This document shows positions 28,440-39,049 of a stretch of DNA of 64,000 nucleotides, piece after piece (position 1 is the stretch's first letter; every line of letters starts with the position of its first letter). The position numbers were made by a program, and so were the translations under genes. The stretch is taken from the NCBI GenBank assembly GCA_020186115.1, contig WSYJ01000178.1, forward strand, positions 744,001 through 808,000, read 5' to 3'. This DNA comes from Histomonas meleagridis. Taxonomy: Eukaryota; Parabasalia; Tritrichomonadida; Dientamoebidae. Below the pieces are notes generated by a model. The model saw only the letters and a list, made by a program, of their open reading frames with translations, was not told the origin of the DNA and did not search any database.

Positions 28440-31400
28440 TTAGTTAAATAGAATTCTTGCCGAGTGCACTGTTGTTTCCAACAACTGATATTCTTTTGAT
28501 TGTTTTTGGATCAATTGCAGCGCCAACTTTTGAGTTTGTGCCTTATTTCCAGAGCCTTTTTTAATGAAGAACGCCGATTTATTTGCGTTATTTTTGACGT
28601 CTTCTATTTGTTCATTTGTATGTTGTTTCAAAGAATCGAACCAATGCAATGTATCGAACACCTCATCCTGTGCCAACAACTTTAATATGTAAGCGATTCC
28701 AAGTGGGAAACCATCATCGCTATAAGATGAGTTCTTATTTTCGATCATTGCCTTATCTTTTAATTGCATTATATGATCGATATAAGACAAAGTCAATGAT
28801 GGAATTATTGCAAAGAAGTTATGTAAATGTGTATTATTCTTATCACGGAAAGGACCAGCGAATACATCGACGAGCATCTTAAAGAAGCTATCATTACTAT
28901 TGAACAATTCCTTTAACTTTCCGACAATCGAATCAAGTCGTTTAGTTGCATCCATTGTAGCATCTGGTAATTGGACTTCTTTAGCAAATTCATAAAATGA
29001 TAAACTTTCATCTTCATCATATACAAAATCATTCGCCTTATTTAAGTATCGTGTTCCACCATTTTTAACCATACGAACAAATCCTAATGCATTCCCGATC
29101 TCTGTAATTAACACACGGAACTTATCTAATGGCGATGGACTTTGTGCATTTTCTGCAAATCGTTTCATATCAGTAACAAATTTCTCTGCTCGTTTATAAG
29201 GCCATAAACCATTGACTTCTTCTTTATGTGTTTCGAACCAAGAAATATCATTAATTAATCGACTTTTAACATTTTCATCGAATAAAAACTTCGAAAATAT
29301 ATTAAATTTCGTTCTTAAAAAGCGATACGTGAAATCAACAGTTGTATTCATTATACCTATACCATGAGATCTATATGAAGAAAAGATATGAGGAATACCT
29401 ACAATTGATATATAATGTGAACCTTCAGCACGTTGAATAAAGACTTGTGAATTTAAGTCATAATTATAACATGAAACAAAGACATTAATATTACGCATGA
29501 TCTCTAATACATCAATATCTTGTTGCATCATAGAGCCTGGTAAATGACAATCTAAAACATTAATTCCATATAATTCATTGGCCATATTTGCCATCTCTGT
29601 ATATGTTTCCCAAACTTGTGGTGATACTGAAGTCTCTTTATAAAATGTTTGCGTGAAATAATAACTTGCTTCATATTGGATATCTATAAATCGTGTCATT
29701 ATACGGAATGGTGGAATTGTTAAGAATTTATCGAAATCAGAAAATTGTTTCTTTAATGGATTTCGTTCTGATACTGATAAATGTTCATGTGTATGAAAAC
29801 GTAATTCTGTTTCAATTTGACTTAAGATTGGTGATATGAATTCTTTTCGTATCATTTCAATGAATATTTTCTCAAATGTTAAATATAATTCATTATTCTT
29901 CTTAACCATATCTGCAACATCATTCATTGCTTGCGCTAAAAAGATAATACGTCTTGGAGCTGATATAATTGCCTTTAAAAAGTATCGGAAGTTATCAATG
30001 GAATCAATTAAATATGAACAATTACATGCATCATCAATATATTCATTACAATTTTGTAACAAATTAATCTTTCGTAAGTTTTGGATGATATCATTACGTG
30101 TAAAACCTAATCCATTTAATGGCTTCGATGAAAACAAATCAGAAATAATTTCTAAACATGGTGCACTATATGAACTTGATATAAATCGTACACAATGATA
30201 TGCAAGTTTTGTTAAATTACTTGCGCGTGATCGAATTGATCGATATTGTTTCTTTTTCATAGTTTGTGCAGTACTTTTAAGTTGTGTATGAAATATTTGG
30301 ACAATAGTATCAACAACTTTTGGTAAGTTATGTGATATAGCTGATTGATTTAAGAAGAACGTATGTTGTACCGCTTTTAATAACTCAATCATTCTACCAA
30401 TATGTTCAATGCTTGTTTTACCTATTGGTTTATCAAATGATTGATGTAAATCAGCTGTACGACATATAGAACTACGTATGAAATAACATAACTCAATTCC
30501 TTCAATGATATTGTTTTGACATCGACTTTGCCAACTACTAAACATTGTAAATAACTTCATACATAATTGTCCTAATGTTGAATTAGTGGCATTAAGTTGT
30601 TGTAATAACTTTTGGTTTGATGATTTATGTTCATTAACACCTATAACTTGTAATAATAATTTTGTCATATTCTCTCTCATATACATTATTTGTGAGAATA
30701 ATGCATAATGATATAACTTTACGATTGGTATGATTTGATATGTTGAAAAGATATTTGAGATGATCTTTGGTTTAATGTTAGGTTTAAATAATGTTAAAAA
30801 ATGTAATAATAATGTAATATCACAAATCTCATCATCATGCTCACAAAATTCAACATTCTTTGATCGCTTGGTATAAAAGATAATTTCATTTTCTAAATAA
30901 CGTTCAAGCATTTGAGAAAATAATTTCGGTGCGATAGGAATAAACTTCTCAATTGCATTGAAAAATAATTGAAGTAAATCCCCGCCAAAAACAATTCGAT
31001 GAATTTGATTAATGATCGGCTCAGCATATGATAAGTCATCTTCAGTAACGCCAAAGCCAGACGGATCTTTGCGTATCGTAATCATCATCTTCCGATATTC
31101 TGTCCATCCAGTAATTAATGTAGGATTTTCATTAATTAATGTTGTAAGAATATATAATAATTTAAGAAAACGACCAAGCGCTGAAAAAGCAGATGAGAGG
31201 ACAGTAGACTGGAAATAATCATTGTATAATGGATTCTCAGGTGAATATAAAAATAAGATGTATTCAATAAATCGTTGACCAACTGAAAAGTATTCGGGTA
31301 AGAAACTGGCTAACGATTTAAGCATTGGAAGGATCTTCGAAGTGAGTTCTTCTAATTGACCAGCAGGAATATCACAATCATTGTTCATAAGACTATCATG

Positions 31401-31913
31401 TGGTGGAACAATTGGTTCTGCTGTTTCACCAAAAACAGAGATCTCTGAGTAGTACTCTTCCTTGGCCTTCTTCTCGGCTTTGTTGATATAATCAATAAAC
31501 TGGGTTAATAATTTGATTGGATATATGATATCATCATCATGTTCTTCGAAAAATTGATCAATAGTTCTCTCAGTTGGATATGGGTAGTGAAGACTTACAG
31601 GTGAGGAAGAAACACCCCATGTACGGCAAGGGTTTTGATCAATAGCTTCATATAAATTTTCAAGTTTTTCGGAAAATTGGGTTAAAAATGTGGATAAATC
31701 CTCACGTACATTTTGGGAAACTTTGGTAAATGATTCTTTCTCGATGACAGGAAAGAGAAATTCCCATTGAGTTGTAGTAGTCTCTGAAGAGATTGGAAGA
31801 GGTGATGGGATTGGTACATCAGCTGGAACTTCTGGTGGTGGTGGTTCTACTGGTGCTTCGGGTTGTTCTACTGGTTCCTCAGGTTGCTCTGTTGGTGTTT
31901 CCGGTTGATCCAT
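28440..31913 (-). CDS. WASHC4: WASH complex subunit 4 (SWIP/KIAA1033-like)
   Basis: 1157 residues, the length expected for WASHC4. A Pro/Glu-rich N-terminus (about 1-40, PEEPVEQPEAP type repeats) is followed by the helical protein. The most diagnostic stretch is near 780-900: DVLEIMRNINVFVSCYNYDL, then SHYISIVGIPHI, SHGIGIMNTTVDFTYRF and SKFLFDENVKSRLINDI, all close to the human sequence pattern. The protein belongs to the WASH complex, which activates Arp2/3 to build actin on endosomes during retromer sorting. Single exon, start ATG 31913. Confidence 0.9.
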   Translation of the reverse strand: MDQPETPTEQPEEPVEQPEAPVEPPPPEVPADVPIPSPLPISSETTTTQWEFLFPVIEKESFTKVSQNVREDLSTFLTQFSEKLENLYEAIDQNPCRTWGVSSSPVSLHYPYPTERTIDQFFEEHDDDIIYPIKLLTQFIDYINKAEKKAKEEYYSEISVFGETAEPIVPPHDSLMNNDCDIPAGQLEELTSKILPMLKSLASFLPEYFSVGQRFIEYILFLYSPENPLYNDYFQSTVLSSAFSALGRFLKLLYILTTLINENPTLITGWTEYRKMMITIRKDPSGFGVTEDDLSYAEPIINQIHRIVFGGDLLQLFFNAIEKFIPIAPKLFSQMLERYLENEIIFYTKRSKNVEFCEHDDEICDITLLLHFLTLFKPNIKPKIISNIFSTYQIIPIVKLYHYALFSQIMYMRENMTKLLLQVIGVNEHKSSNQKLLQQLNATNSTLGQLCMKLFTMFSSWQSRCQNNIIEGIELCYFIRSSICRTADLHQSFDKPIGKTSIEHIGRMIELLKAVQHTFFLNQSAISHNLPKVVDTIVQIFHTQLKSTAQTMKKKQYRSIRSRASNLTKLAYHCVRFISSSYSAPCLEIISDLFSSKPLNGLGFTRNDIIQNLRKINLLQNCNEYIDDACNCSYLIDSIDNFRYFLKAIISAPRRIIFLAQAMNDVADMVKKNNELYLTFEKIFIEMIRKEFISPILSQIETELRFHTHEHLSVSERNPLKKQFSDFDKFLTIPPFRIMTRFIDIQYEASYYFTQTFYKETSVSPQVWETYTEMANMANELYGINVLDCHLPGSMMQQDIDVLEIMRNINVFVSCYNYDLNSQVFIQRAEGSHYISIVGIPHIFSSYRSHGIGIMNTTVDFTYRFLRTKFNIFSKFLFDENVKSRLINDISWFETHKEEVNGLWPYKRAEKFVTDMKRFAENAQSPSPLDKFRVLITEIGNALGFVRMVKNGGTRYLNKANDFVYDEDESLSFYEFAKEVQLPDATMDATKRLDSIVGKLKELFNSNDSFFKMLVDVFAGPFRDKNNTHLHNFFAIIPSLTLSYIDHIMQLKDKAMIENKNSSYSDDGFPLGIAYILKLLAQDEVFDTLHWFDSLKQHTNEQIEDVKNNANKSAFFIKKGSGNKAQTQKLALQLIQKQSKEYQLLETTVHSARILFN

Positions 31914-32207
31914 CGTTACGAAGTGCGGTTAACCTCAGAAAAATTCAGATAAACAATAAAGGAGAAAAAGATTAACTCAGGTTGCATCATAACGAAGTTA
32001 AGAATATAATTCAAATAAAATGACTGGAGACAAATCAAATCATATGATATGTTTTAATCATTAATGGTAAAAATCTTATTTCTTTACGTAAAAAAATCAG
32101 ATTTCTTATTTTGCTAAAAAGTGACAATATTTCCAAAAATGAACTTGTAACCCATTGTGTGGTTATGATTTTTCTAAAATATTATAATATCTTATCTAAA
32201 TTAATCA
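31914..32207. other. upstream region of WASHC4 with M3-like octamer
   Basis: Contains TGCGGTTA at 31924-31931 (plus strand), an M3-like octamer in reverse orientation relative to the gene, 11 bases before the ATG. No gene seen in the rest. Confidence 0.4.
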
Positions 32208-32294
32208 TCAAAAAATTACTTGGTTAATGAATTTTAAAATATATTTCATAACGTTGAAATTACCAATTGAAGAAGCTGAAATTATTGCAGGTTC
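32208..32294 (-). CDS. separated terminal ankyrin block of locus F
   Basis: After the upstream DUF3447 frame, an AT-rich spacer of about 70 nt is followed by an open block in another frame: EPAIISASSIGNFNVMKYIL, then KFINQVIF and a stop (TGA, 32208-32210). The pattern xPAIxxASSxGNxxVxKYIL is an ankyrin repeat. It follows the header at the same distance and with the same spacer elements (TTTTGTTTTATTTTAAAG; ATGTTTGGAATTTATTTG) as in the other loci. It is best read as the last exon of the gene at 32282-33514. Confidence 0.5.
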   Translation of the reverse strand, partial: EPAIISASSIGNFNVMKYILKFINQVIF

Positions 32295-33514
32295 AAAACA
32301 AACAAATAAATTCCAAACATTACATAGAAATATAACATATATAAAATAAACTTTAAAATAAAACAAAAAATATTAGTAGCTTTAATATCTATTTTAATTT
32401 TTTCAATTAAATACTTGAAAAACTCAAAATTTCTTGAATAAATGGAATTATATAAAATATCTTTTGGTAATTGTTTTGTATGATAAAAATATAAAAACAA
32501 ATACAAATTACCAATTTTTGCCGATTCATTTAATAAATCATCATTATATATTAAACCATTATCTATTAAAAATGCTAAAATTTCATAATTATAATATATT
32601 ATACATTTCTTTCCATATTTATTAATATCTTCAGGTTTAAATATATTTGGCTTATTCTCAAATAGATATCTAATTATATCATTTCGATGATATTCTATAC
32701 ATACTTCAATCGAATCATTAAAATCAACTTTTTCTTGTTCACATAAATGAATTATCCCAAGATTTCCACCAGCAGCTGCATAAGGGCCTGTTGAACTTAC
32801 ATCAGAACCATTTAATAATAAATATTTAAAACATTTAATAGATCCAAAAAAAGCTGCATAATCTGCTAATGAAATTGGCTTTTCATTGACTAATGAAAAT
32901 CGTTCATATAATGATGGATCAATCTTTTGATTAAAATCAAATTCATTTTGCGATGTCATTTCTTGAAGTTTTTCAATGTTATCATTTCGAATTACTTTCG
33001 CTAATTCATTGGGATTTACACCTTCATGTATTAATTGTTTATGTAATGCCCAATTGTCTTTTCTTAAGTTTTCAATTTTTCGACTATAGTCACCATATTT
33101 TTCATAATGTTCATCTGTTAAATAATGTACAAAATAACATGTTTTTAATGATTTGACATTTATGGGATCAATCATCTTTTCTTCTATCATCGCCTCTAAA
33201 AGATATCGTGATTCTTGTGGCTTATAAGCAAAATTTAGTGTGGAAAGAATATCATCCCTAAAATCAAATACAATGTTTTTCTTTTCTTGAATGGATTTTA
33301 AAAAAGTTATCAGAACATTTGGTACTCCCTTTTGTGAAAAGAAGGAAGAAAATACTAATTGACATATAACATGAATAAATGTTTGTGGATTTTCATCATC
33401 AAAAATATTCAAAATATTTTCAACTGAAGCTTCAATATTTGATTCACACAAATTATAGATTATGCTTTGTAGTGTTTCAAGGGTAGATAAATATTTTATA
33501 TTATTTGTTTTCAT
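32282..33514 (-). CDS. DUF3447/ankyrin protein, header frame (locus F)
   Basis: The open frame extends to 33550 only through a TTG; the first ATG is at 33514, giving about 410 residues. The N-terminal half is a helical region of the family (SIIYNLCESNIEASVENILN). Then KDNWALHKQLIHEGVNPNEL opens the DUF3447 domain, with DNIEKLQEMTSQNEFDFNQ, DYAAFFGSIKCFKYLLLNGS and YAAAGGNLGIIHLCEQEK. Further ankyrin-like units follow. The last about 35 codons (after IKIDIKATNIF) are a hydrophobic run that I believe is translation into the inter-repeat spacer. DUF3447 ankyrin proteins are greatly expanded in trichomonads; their role is unknown. Confidence 0.75.
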   Translation of the reverse strand: MKTNNIKYLSTLETLQSIIYNLCESNIEASVENILNIFDDENPQTFIHVICQLVFSSFFSQKGVPNVLITFLKSIQEKKNIVFDFRDDILSTLNFAYKPQESRYLLEAMIEEKMIDPINVKSLKTCYFVHYLTDEHYEKYGDYSRKIENLRKDNWALHKQLIHEGVNPNELAKVIRNDNIEKLQEMTSQNEFDFNQKIDPSLYERFSLVNEKPISLADYAAFFGSIKCFKYLLLNGSDVSSTGPYAAAGGNLGIIHLCEQEKVDFNDSIEVCIEYHRNDIIRYLFENKPNIFKPEDINKYGKKCIIYYNYEILAFLIDNGLIYNDDLLNESAKIGNLYLFLYFYHTKQLPKDILYNSIYSRNFEFFKYLIEKIKIDIKATNIFCFILKFILYMLYFYVMFGIYLFVLNLQ

Positions 33515-33593
33515 TTGATGAAAATTTTGTGTTTTGGCTTGGTGGTTCAATTGAATGCTATTGCACTGAAAAAGACCAAACCGATGGCCGTTT

Positions 33594-33995
33594 ATTAATT
33601 TGTCTCAACAAATAAAAATCATTTTCCATTTTTGTTTTTCATGAAATTTTAAATGAAATACTAATTCATTAATAGTTTGCACTAATTTTTTGAAATTAAT
33701 TTCATTGCATCAAAAAAATATTTTGAAACATTAATGTCAACAAATTTTCATCACTAACATCATAAAAATAAGGTTTACATATAATTTCGTGCTTTCTGGG
33801 GTAAGCGGTGCTTTTATTTTACATATATAAACGATGTAATTTGATTCTCTCCATGTGCAAATAACATCTTTTTATATTGAATGAACTTTTCTCACTCTCT
33901 TTATTAATTAAAAACAAGTCTTATTGGAATTGTGAAAAAATCATGATTATTATTTTATTCAAAATATAAAAATATTTGTATATCCTAAATTAGTA
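33594..33995. other. intergenic, no gene seen
   Basis: Between the locus F promoter side (octamer GGCCGTTT at 33586-33593) and the La gene 3' end. AT-rich, no gene. Confidence 0.45.
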
Positions 33996-34631
33996 TTACA
34001 AATTACTCCTTTTTGTTTGGATGTTCCTCTTCTTTTTGTAATCGCCAAGGATTTCTAGAGAAAGCTTCTTGTCTCCATCATAGAGTGGAGCCGCCAGTGC
34101 TTGATCAGCTGCAGCTTCACTAAAGAAAACAACAATTGCTGATCCAGTAAATATCCTATCTCCATCATCATTTAGTGTATATTGGAATATTATACTTTCT
34201 GGCTCTTCTGCCTCAGCTATAAAGATGTCATAAAGATTATCGACAGTTATATCTTTGTTTAAACCACATACTCTAACAGATCGAAATTTCCTCCTAACAT
34301 CTTTTGAATATGGTACTTTAGATCTAATTCTTTGATTGTTCATATCAACTTCAAGGAAATGTGAATGTGAGCATGCTAACAAAAGATCATCTGAAGTGAT
34401 ACCAATTTGTTTGATTCGTTTGCAATTCATAAAAACATTAACATTAACATAACGGTCTTTGGTTTTTAAAACTTGTTCTCGCATAAATTCATCATTATCA
34501 AGATTTGTGTTACAAAGATAAAATTCAATCTGGTCCTTAGCTGATTGCATTATGTCTGTCATTTCAAAGTCATCGCTTTTACCTTCTGCTTCTTTGTCTA
34601 AAGCGAAAAGTGATCCAAGTCTCTTTATCAT
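33996..34631 (-). CDS. La-type RNA-binding protein (La motif plus RRM)
   Basis: About 211 residues from the ATG at 34631; the longer open frame begins with GTG and is not preferred. The La motif spans about residues 22-100, with AKDQIEFYLCNTNLDNDEFM, VNVNVFMNCKRIKQIG and ACSHSHFLEVDMNNQRIRSK. The following RRM (about 110-195) has VRVCGLNKDITVDNLYDIF and FTGSAIVVFFSEAAADQAL. The tail is short and basic. La proteins bind the 3' oligo-U end of new Pol III transcripts such as tRNA precursors and protect them in the nucleus. It is shorter than human La, lacking the second RRM. Confidence 0.88.
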   Translation of the reverse strand: MIKRLGSLFALDKEAEGKSDDFEMTDIMQSAKDQIEFYLCNTNLDNDEFMREQVLKTKDRYVNVNVFMNCKRIKQIGITSDDLLLACSHSHFLEVDMNNQRIRSKVPYSKDVRRKFRSVRVCGLNKDITVDNLYDIFIAEAEEPESIIFQYTLNDDGDRIFTGSAIVVFFSEAAADQALAAPLYDGDKKLSLEILGDYKKKRNIQTKRSNL

Positions 34632-34961
34632 TTTTTTTCTTTTTTTCACTTCACTTTTGAATTTTTTTTTAAATTGCTTAAATAAATCGAGAAAAACAAA
34701 CGAGACCTAATTTTAGTATTATTGGAAGAAAAGATTTTCTCAATAATACAAAAATTACAAATACGAAATACTTATCAACACCCTATTGTCGACAAAAAAT
34801 TTTCCTCTAGGCCTTTATCGCAAAATGATATGCTCCAAGAGGTTTAAAATCAAAATAACACAAAATAAAAGCAACAACGAATATATCACATCAAAATCTT
34901 CAAGTTAATTAATTGCTGAATTTAATAAACCACGTATAATGTATAACACTAAAAAATTAAC

Positions 34962-35410
34962 ATGGAATCAAAAAAAATTCAGCAAGCTGAAAAAAGCATC
35001 CAATTTACGATAGGTAAAAAGTATACTAAAGATTTAAAGAAACTTAAAGAAACATATATACAAAGGTCAAATCAATCAGATGGCCTTCAATTTAATATTG
35101 TTAAAATGCGTGAAGAAGTAACTCGATTTGAAATAGAATGGAATACAGACGAAGCGACCAAAATTTTCCTAAATATCAAAATCCTTGAAAATGATATTAC
35201 AAATAATTTAATATAATTTAATATTACAAATTCGAGAAGTTGAAGCTCGGAAAGACATTTTGGCTGAAGCACAAGAAAACAAAAACAATTTGCATAGAGA
35301 GATTGGATGATGAGATGGAAAAGTTGGAAAAGAATAAGAAAAAAGAACTTGGCCAATAAAGCAAAGAATCGAAGAAATACTCAAACAATTACAAGAACAA
35401 CAAATATAAT
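34962..35410 (+). pseudogene. decayed coiled-coil protein gene
   Basis: ATG 34962 opens an 84-codon frame rich in Lys, Glu and Gln (ESKKIQQAEKSIQ, KKLKETYIQRSNQ). It stops at 35214-35216. Similar heptad-like sequence continues in another frame (IREVEARKDILAEAQENKNN, about 35228-35290) and then a third (RLDDEMEKLEKNKKKEL, about 35300-35357). The run of coiled-coil sequence over three frames suggests a frameshifted remnant. The parent family is not recognised. Confidence 0.45.
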
Positions 35411-35669
35411 GATATCAGTAGTTGTTTGCTCATGAAAAAAACACCAACATGCGAAAAGATAAGTAATTTGAATGAACATTTATACAATTTATGATGTGTC
35501 AATATACATAAGTGCTTTCCAAAATAATTTGAATAATTTCCAAATATTATTTTGAAAAATCAAATTATTAAAATCAATTTTAAATAAAACAAACAAATAT
35601 ATATTTCAACATTTAAGTAAAAATATTTATATAGTTAATTAAACTTTTTATTTTTTATCATTATCATGG
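35411..35669. other. intergenic, HSP70 upstream region
   Basis: AT-rich. Includes at 35507-35610 a degenerate copy, in reverse orientation, of the ankyrin-spacer sequence (CCAAAATAATTTGAATAATTTCC, followed by AAATATTATTTTGAAAAATCAAATTATTAAAAT). A stray fragment of the ankyrin array unit therefore lies here, without an ankyrin block. Confidence 0.5.
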
Positions 35670-35677
35670 AAACCGTT
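35670..35677 (-). promoter_or_regulatory. M3-like octamer in the HSP70 promoter
   Basis: Plus strand AAACCGTT, whose complement AACGGTTT fits the M3 consensus. It lies about 90 bases before the HSP70 ATG, farther than at the other genes and in reverse orientation. Confidence 0.3.
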
Positions 35678-35753
35678 AATATTTCAATACTTTAAATGGT
35701 CGGATATTTAAATTGAATCATTAAATGCTCAACCAAAAAATGCCTTCATAAGA

Positions 35754-35760
35754 TCATTTT
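35754..35760 (+). promoter_or_regulatory. initiator-like element before HSP70
   Basis: TCATTTT begins 13 bases before the ATG at 35767. It fits the trichomonad initiator TCA(+1)Py(T/A) and would give a leader of about 11 bases, in the range typical of trichomonads. Confidence 0.5.
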
Positions 35761-35766
35761 TTTATT

Positions 35767-37710
35767 ATGTCAGCAATTGGTATTGATCTTGGTACAACTT
35801 ATAGTTGTGTCGGTGTCTTCAGGCACGGTCGTGTCGATATTATAGCAAATGATATGGGTAATCGTACAACACCATCTTATGTTGCATTCACCGAAGATGA
35901 ACGTCTTGTTGGTGATGCTGCAAAGAACCAAGCAGCCATGAATCCAACAAATACAGTATTTGATGCCAAGCGTATGATTGGCCGTAAGTTTAGTGATCCA
36001 GTTGTTCAAAAAGATATGCAACATTGGCCATTTAAGGTTGTTCGTGGCGATGCAGATCGTCCAAGGATTCAAGTTCAATGGAAGGGTGAAACCAAACAAT
36101 TCTATCCAGAAGAAATCTCAGCTATGGTCTTAGGCAAAATGAAGGAAATCGCTGAAAGCCAACTTTCTAACAAAGTTACTGATGCTGTTGTTACAGTTCC
36201 AGCCTATTTCAACGATGGTCAACGTCAAGCCACAAAAGATGCAGGCGTTATTGCCGGATTAAATGTTCTTCGTATCATCAACGAACCAACAGCCGCTGCT
36301 ATTGCATTTGGTCTTAACGAAAAATCTGATAACGAACGTCATGTTCTTATCTTCGATCTTGGCGGCGGTACATTTGATGTTTCGTTACTTGATATTGATG
36401 GCGGCATGTTCGAAGTTCGTGCCACAGCAGGCGATACACATCTTGGCGGTGAAGATTTTGATAATCGTATGGTTAATTACTTTGCAGATCGTTTCCAAAA
36501 GAAGTTCAAATGTGACTTAAGACAATCACCACGTGCACTCCGTACATTAAGAACAGCATGCGAACGTGCTAAGAGAACATTATCCACAGCCACATCCGCA
36601 TCAATTGTTTGCGATTCATTATATGAAGGCCACGACTTCATGGATAACATTTCACGTGCAATGTTCGAGAACTTAAATGATGAACTTTTCAGGTCAACAA
36701 TGAATCCAGTCGCACAAGTATTAAGGGATGCGAACATGTCGAAGTCAGATGTCACAGATATAGTGTTAGTTGGTGGTTCATCGCGTATTCCACGTGTTCA
36801 ACAATTGTTACAAGACTTCTTCAACGGTAAGCAGCCATGTCGTGGTGTTGATCCGGATGAAGCAGTTGCATATGGTGCAGCAGTTCAAGCAGCAATTATC
36901 AAAGGCGATACACATGAAGAAATCAAAGATATCTTATTGTTAGATGTTGCACCACTTTCATTAGGTATCGAAACAGCAGGTGAAATTATGACTGTCTTAA
37001 TTCCACGTAACACAACAATCCCATGCAAGAAGTCAAATGTCTTCACAACGTTCTCCGATAACCAACCGGCAGTTACAATCAAAGTTTATGAAGGAGAACG
37101 TTCACGAACACGCGACAACAACTTGCTTGGTACATTCGATTTAACAGGCATTCCACCAGCACCACGCGGTGTTCCACAGATTGAAGTTACATTCGATGTT
37201 AACGCAGATGGTATTATGAATGTTTCTGCACAAGATAAGTCGACAGGTAACGTGAAGAAGATCACGATTAAGAATGAGAAAGGACGTCTTTCACAAGCAG
37301 ATATCGACAAAATGGTTGCAGACGCAGAGAAGTACAAAGCACAAGATGAAGAAGTGCGTAAGAAAGTGGAAGCGAAGAACGCACTCGAAGGATACTGCTT
37401 CGGCGTACGCAACTCATTAAATCAAGAGCAGTTCGCTAACGCATTGTCACAATCAGACAAGGACACAATTAACAAGGAAATCAATGACACACTCGCATGG
37501 ATCGAGTCTAACCAAGACGCAGACGTCGCAACAATCGAAGCGAAGCAGAAGGAACTCGAAGGCAAACTGATGCCAATTATGCAATCAGCTTATCAACATG
37601 CAGCAGGCGGCGCACAAGGCGGAATGCCAGGCGCGAACATGCAAGGAGGAAGTGGAGCATCAGCAAATAGTGGACATTCATCAGGACCACGAGTTGAAGA
37701 AGTCGATTAA
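35767..37710 (+). CDS. HSP70: cytosolic HSP70 chaperone
   Basis: 647 residues, full length. The ATPase domain starts [16 protein letters not shown] and includes the signatures [14 protein letters not shown] and [17 protein letters not shown]. The substrate-binding domain and helical lid follow. The C-terminus is Gly/Ala/Ser-rich and ends GPRVEEVD, the EEVD motif of cytosolic HSP70 that docks TPR co-chaperones. There is no organelle leader or KDEL. Unlike its neighbours the gene has a relatively G/C-rich, less A/T-biased codon use, especially in the last third, consistent with high expression. The leader is very short, with an initiator-like TCATTTT just upstream. Confidence 0.97.
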   Translation: MSAIGIDLGTTYSCVGVFRHGRVDIIANDMGNRTTPSYVAFTEDERLVGDAAKNQAAMNPTNTVFDAKRMIGRKFSDPVVQKDMQHWPFKVVRGDADRPRIQVQWKGETKQFYPEEISAMVLGKMKEIAESQLSNKVTDAVVTVPAYFNDGQRQATKDAGVIAGLNVLRIINEPTAAAIAFGLNEKSDNERHVLIFDLGGGTFDVSLLDIDGGMFEVRATAGDTHLGGEDFDNRMVNYFADRFQKKFKCDLRQSPRALRTLRTACERAKRTLSTATSASIVCDSLYEGHDFMDNISRAMFENLNDELFRSTMNPVAQVLRDANMSKSDVTDIVLVGGSSRIPRVQQLLQDFFNGKQPCRGVDPDEAVAYGAAVQAAIIKGDTHEEIKDILLLDVAPLSLGIETAGEIMTVLIPRNTTIPCKKSNVFTTFSDNQPAVTIKVYEGERSRTRDNNLLGTFDLTGIPPAPRGVPQIEVTFDVNADGIMNVSAQDKSTGNVKKITIKNEKGRLSQADIDKMVADAEKYKAQDEEVRKKVEAKNALEGYCFGVRNSLNQEQFANALSQSDKDTINKEINDTLAWIESNQDADVATIEAKQKELEGKLMPIMQSAYQHAAGGAQGGMPGANMQGGSGASANSGHSSGPRVEEVD

Positions 37711-38214
37711 ATGTTATTGAAATGAAATAAATCATAAATTAAATTAAAATATTTTTTCTTGTTTTTTTATAAGAAACAGCGCAATAAATTTATATATATA
37801 TATAAAGTATTGAAAATTGAGAATGATTATTTTGTAGACATGTCAAAATTGACAAGTTTATTAATGCCGAATTATTTGAACCAGTTTATGTATTTGAAAT
37901 GTTTGTTTTAGATTTATTGGTTTTAGTCATCAGCTAAAATATATCATTAAGGATTTGGCAATTATGATTTTGCACAAAATATTGTTTTATTTAATAATTA
38001 ACAGATTTAAATGAAGATTATTATTAATGAACATTTGAGATGTTACTTCAAGATGAAATCTTTTTTTGATTCCGTTCGTTTGCTAATAAAATCAGTATAT
38101 TTTAAAGATTTTTTGCTTAAAATTTCGGAACTTAGTGATAATTTAATTAATTATTTTTACAAATTTTAAACAAAATTCCAAATTCTGATGTGATCGCGTT
38201 TATTTTCTTCTTTT
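37711..38214. other. intergenic, no gene seen
   Basis: HSP70 3' flank. Holds a short TA microsatellite near 37789-37805. No reading frame supported. Confidence 0.5.
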
Positions 38215-38880
38215 TCAGGTAAGTAACCAACGCGGGGTGTGTAAAACAAATGTATTATAAAGAATATCGATAAGTAAAACAAGCGCCAATTCTTTGGATT
38301 GTTGGATATGATAAAAAATAAGTTTAACTGCATGTAAGTAACTTTGTTTACATGTATTGATTTCTTTGTTTTTAGTATCAGGTAAAAAGAAATAAATTAT
38401 TATCGAAGAAATGAAAAACATGTTGACATCACAATGCAAATTTGAGAATTATTGAAACCACAATTTAAGTATCTTTGATATACATATTGACCTTGAAATG
38501 CAAGTCCAAGAATAAAAGAATAGTAACAAACAAAATAATGGAGCTGGAAATTATTGAGTCAAGTTGATTTTTGCCTTTTAGATTTGAACCACTTAACTAA
38601 CTTCATGATAAATAAATATTATTAATCCAGAAATAATCGTTTATGCTACTAAATTTATGAGTACTAGGTCTCTTTCTTTCTCAATTTCCTTTGGTATCGA
38701 AGTCTTCGATATTATAACAAACTTGCTAAAAATAATTAAAGCTATAAGTAGTGCTCCAATAGTTACCACGTTGAGAATTAAATTAGCTTTGCATGTCATT
38801 ATTCCAGATGTTTTTGTGAAATTTGATGAATTTTTATCTTGATAGATTTTATATATTTGTCTGTTTTTGTTTTTTGACAA
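38215..38880 (-). pseudogene. possible relic of a multi-span membrane protein
   Basis: Two short frames on the minus strand carry hydrophobic spans: 38641-38880 (LILNVVTIGALLIALIIFSKF) and 38215-38439 (FFISSIIIYFFL; ALVLLIDILYNTFVL). Further hydrophobic sequence lies in other frames between them. This could be a frameshifted polytopic membrane protein or merely AT-rich DNA. Weak support. Confidence 0.2.
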
Positions 38881-39049
38881 AATGTGTTCTCTGAAATTTT
38901 GTTGATATCTTTGGATTTAATTTTGTTTTGTACCTTGTAGAAATCAGATAATGAAAAATGTAAACTGCTCAAAACCTTTCGAAATAAATTTCGAGAGGAC
39001 GATACATATCGTTTATTTATAATCAAGGAATTAAAAAAGTTACATTTTA

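Noticed and set aside
33515-33550. Longer start for the locus F header
   Set aside because: It opens with TTG; the ATG at 33514 is consistent with related genes.
34632-34649. Longer start for the La protein
   Set aside because: It opens with GTG in a poly-Lys run; the ATG at 34631 gives a normal N-terminus.
35770-37412. Minus-strand open frames inside HSP70
   Set aside because: They are shadows of the strongly biased HSP70 codons, with no protein-like motifs.
37789-37805. TATA box
   Set aside because: It is a short TA microsatellite downstream of HSP70, and trichomonad promoters generally lack TATA boxes.
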